Of a stretch of DNA of 64,000 nt, positions 63,275 to 64,000 are shown in pieces. A program made the translations under genes and the position numbers. This stretch comes from Acidovorax sp. GBBC 1281. Lineage in GTDB: Bacteria; Pseudomonadota; Gammaproteobacteria; Burkholderiales; Burkholderiaceae_C. The stretch's first letter is position 1; each line of letters opens with the position of its first letter. The stretch covers positions 3,986,001 through 4,050,000 of the forward strand of contig NZ_CP097269.1 of assembly GCF_028473645.1 (NCBI RefSeq), given 5' to 3'. The notes beneath the pieces are model-generated. The model was not told the origin of the DNA. It searched no databases and saw nothing but the letters and a program-made list of their open reading frames with translations.

Positions 63275-63985
63275 ATGAACGACCAACCCTGGCACGGCGT
63301 GCGCGTGCTGGCCTTCGACATCTTCGGCACCGTGGTGGACTGGCACGGCAGCATCGTGCGCGAGGTGCAGGCCCTCTACCCGCACGTGGACGCCGACGCC
63401 TTCGCGCTGGCCTGGCGCGAGGGGTACCAGCCCGCCATGCAGCGCGTGCGCAGCGGCGAACTGGGCTGGACCCGCATCGACGAACTGCACCGCCTGATCC
63501 TGGACGGCCTGCTGCCCCGCTTCGGCCTGCAGCACCTGACCGAGGCCGAGCGCCAGCACCTGAACCGCGTGTGGCACCGGCTCGACCCCTGGACCGACAG
63601 CGTTGAGGGCCTGCAGCGCCTGAAGCGCCGCTACACGATCACCACGCTCTCCAATGGCAACATCGGGCTGCTGACGAACATGGCCAAGCGCGCCGGCCTG
63701 CCCTGGGACTGCATCCTGAGCGCCGAGGTGTTCCGCGCGTACAAGCCCGATCCCTCGGTGTACCAGGGCGTGACCCGCACGTTCGACCTGGCGCCGGGGC
63801 AGGTGATGATGGTGGCGGCCCACCACGAGGACCTGGCGGCGGCGCGGGAATGCGGGCTGCGGACGGCGTACATCGAGCGGCCTTGGGAGTTTGGAAGGAC
63901 GAGGCCCAAGGATGTGTCACCGCAGGCGGGGAACGACTGGCATGCGGAGAGCTTGGTGGGGCTGGCTGAACAAATGGAGATATGA
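63275..63985 (+). CDS. Type II (S)-2-haloacid dehalogenase, HAD superfamily
   Basis: 236 residues. Nucleophile Asp in VLAFDIFGTVVDW near residue 14, Ser/Asn in TTLSNGNIGLL near 122, Lys in AYKPDPSVYQ near 155, and the acidic loop is replaced by MVAAHHEDLAAA. Family members cleave carbon-halogen bonds of 2-haloacids, though many annotated ones have other substrates. AAGGAG precedes the ATG. Divergent from the MFS gene. Confidence 0.9.
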   Translation: MNDQPWHGVRVLAFDIFGTVVDWHGSIVREVQALYPHVDADAFALAWREGYQPAMQRVRSGELGWTRIDELHRLILDGLLPRFGLQHLTEAERQHLNRVWHRLDPWTDSVEGLQRLKRRYTITTLSNGNIGLLTNMAKRAGLPWDCILSAEVFRAYKPDPSVYQGVTRTFDLAPGQVMMVAAHHEDLAAARECGLRTAYIERPWEFGRTRPKDVSPQAGNDWHAESLVGLAEQMEI

Positions 63986-64000
63986 CCCAAAGCCAGTTCG

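Overview
The window is GC-rich, gene-dense bacterial chromosome. Gene content and order (ftsK start/trxB divergent, rpmB-rpmG, ribF-ileS-lspA, RsmB-type methyltransferase, TRAP transporter) point to a betaproteobacterium of the Comamonadaceae. Scattered single genes look like type III secreted effectors preceded by plant-inducible-promoter (PIP) boxes, so a plant-associated Acidovorax/Paracidovorax is the best guess. The genus is inferred from style and families; no database was searched. No rRNA, tRNA, CRISPR array, IS element or phage module was seen.

Layout. 1-9 kb: redox and translation housekeeping (trxB, rpmB, rpmG), a MocR regulator, a desaturase, an RNA methyltransferase and an M48 peptidase. 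9-14.6 kb: effector candidate 1, an OmpR-type two-component pair divergent from a six-EF-hand protein, and a GGDEF protein. 14.6-26 kb: purN, a DUF480 gene, two acyl-CoA dehydrogenases, a phytase-like lipoprotein, a GH18 chitinase, a TPR-methyltransferase, a TRAP transporter and an HNH protein. 26-31 kb: ribF-ileS-lspA. 31-41.8 kb: a HopX/AvrPphE-family effector, a LacI-controlled ABC importer ending in a GpdQ-like phosphodiesterase, a coiled-coil effector candidate, and a Na/Pi symporter with arsC. 41.9-51 kb: a collagen-like protein, an HPF/RaiA-like protein, a YopJ-family effector, a bile-acid-symporter homologue with LysR, and an effector-rich patch holding a frameshifted effector-like gene, an EAL-gene remnant and a 486-residue effector candidate. 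51-64 kb: Nudix, quinone oxidoreductase, EamA transporter, a GGDEF-EAL protein translationally coupled to a TRAP-type binding protein, CorA, a metallophosphatase, a lipid kinase, PAP2, an MFS transporter and a HAD dehalogenase.

The most interesting signal is a putative HrpX regulon. Five perfect TTCGB-N15-TTCGB boxes sit upstream of genes (three with a -10 matching YANNNT at 30-31 bases), plus two one-mismatch boxes. The genes under them encode a HopX-like Cys-His-Asp enzyme, a YopJ-like acetyltransferase whose expected catalytic Glu is Ser, an internally duplicated coiled-coil protein, two small or medium Ser-rich proteins of no family I know, a frameshifted effector-like gene, and possibly the EF-hand protein. 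A second theme is a dispersed AT-rich repeat with a GCTAT-N7-ATAGC core; one copy supplies the stop codon of a histidine kinase and one lies in frame inside a Nudix gene.
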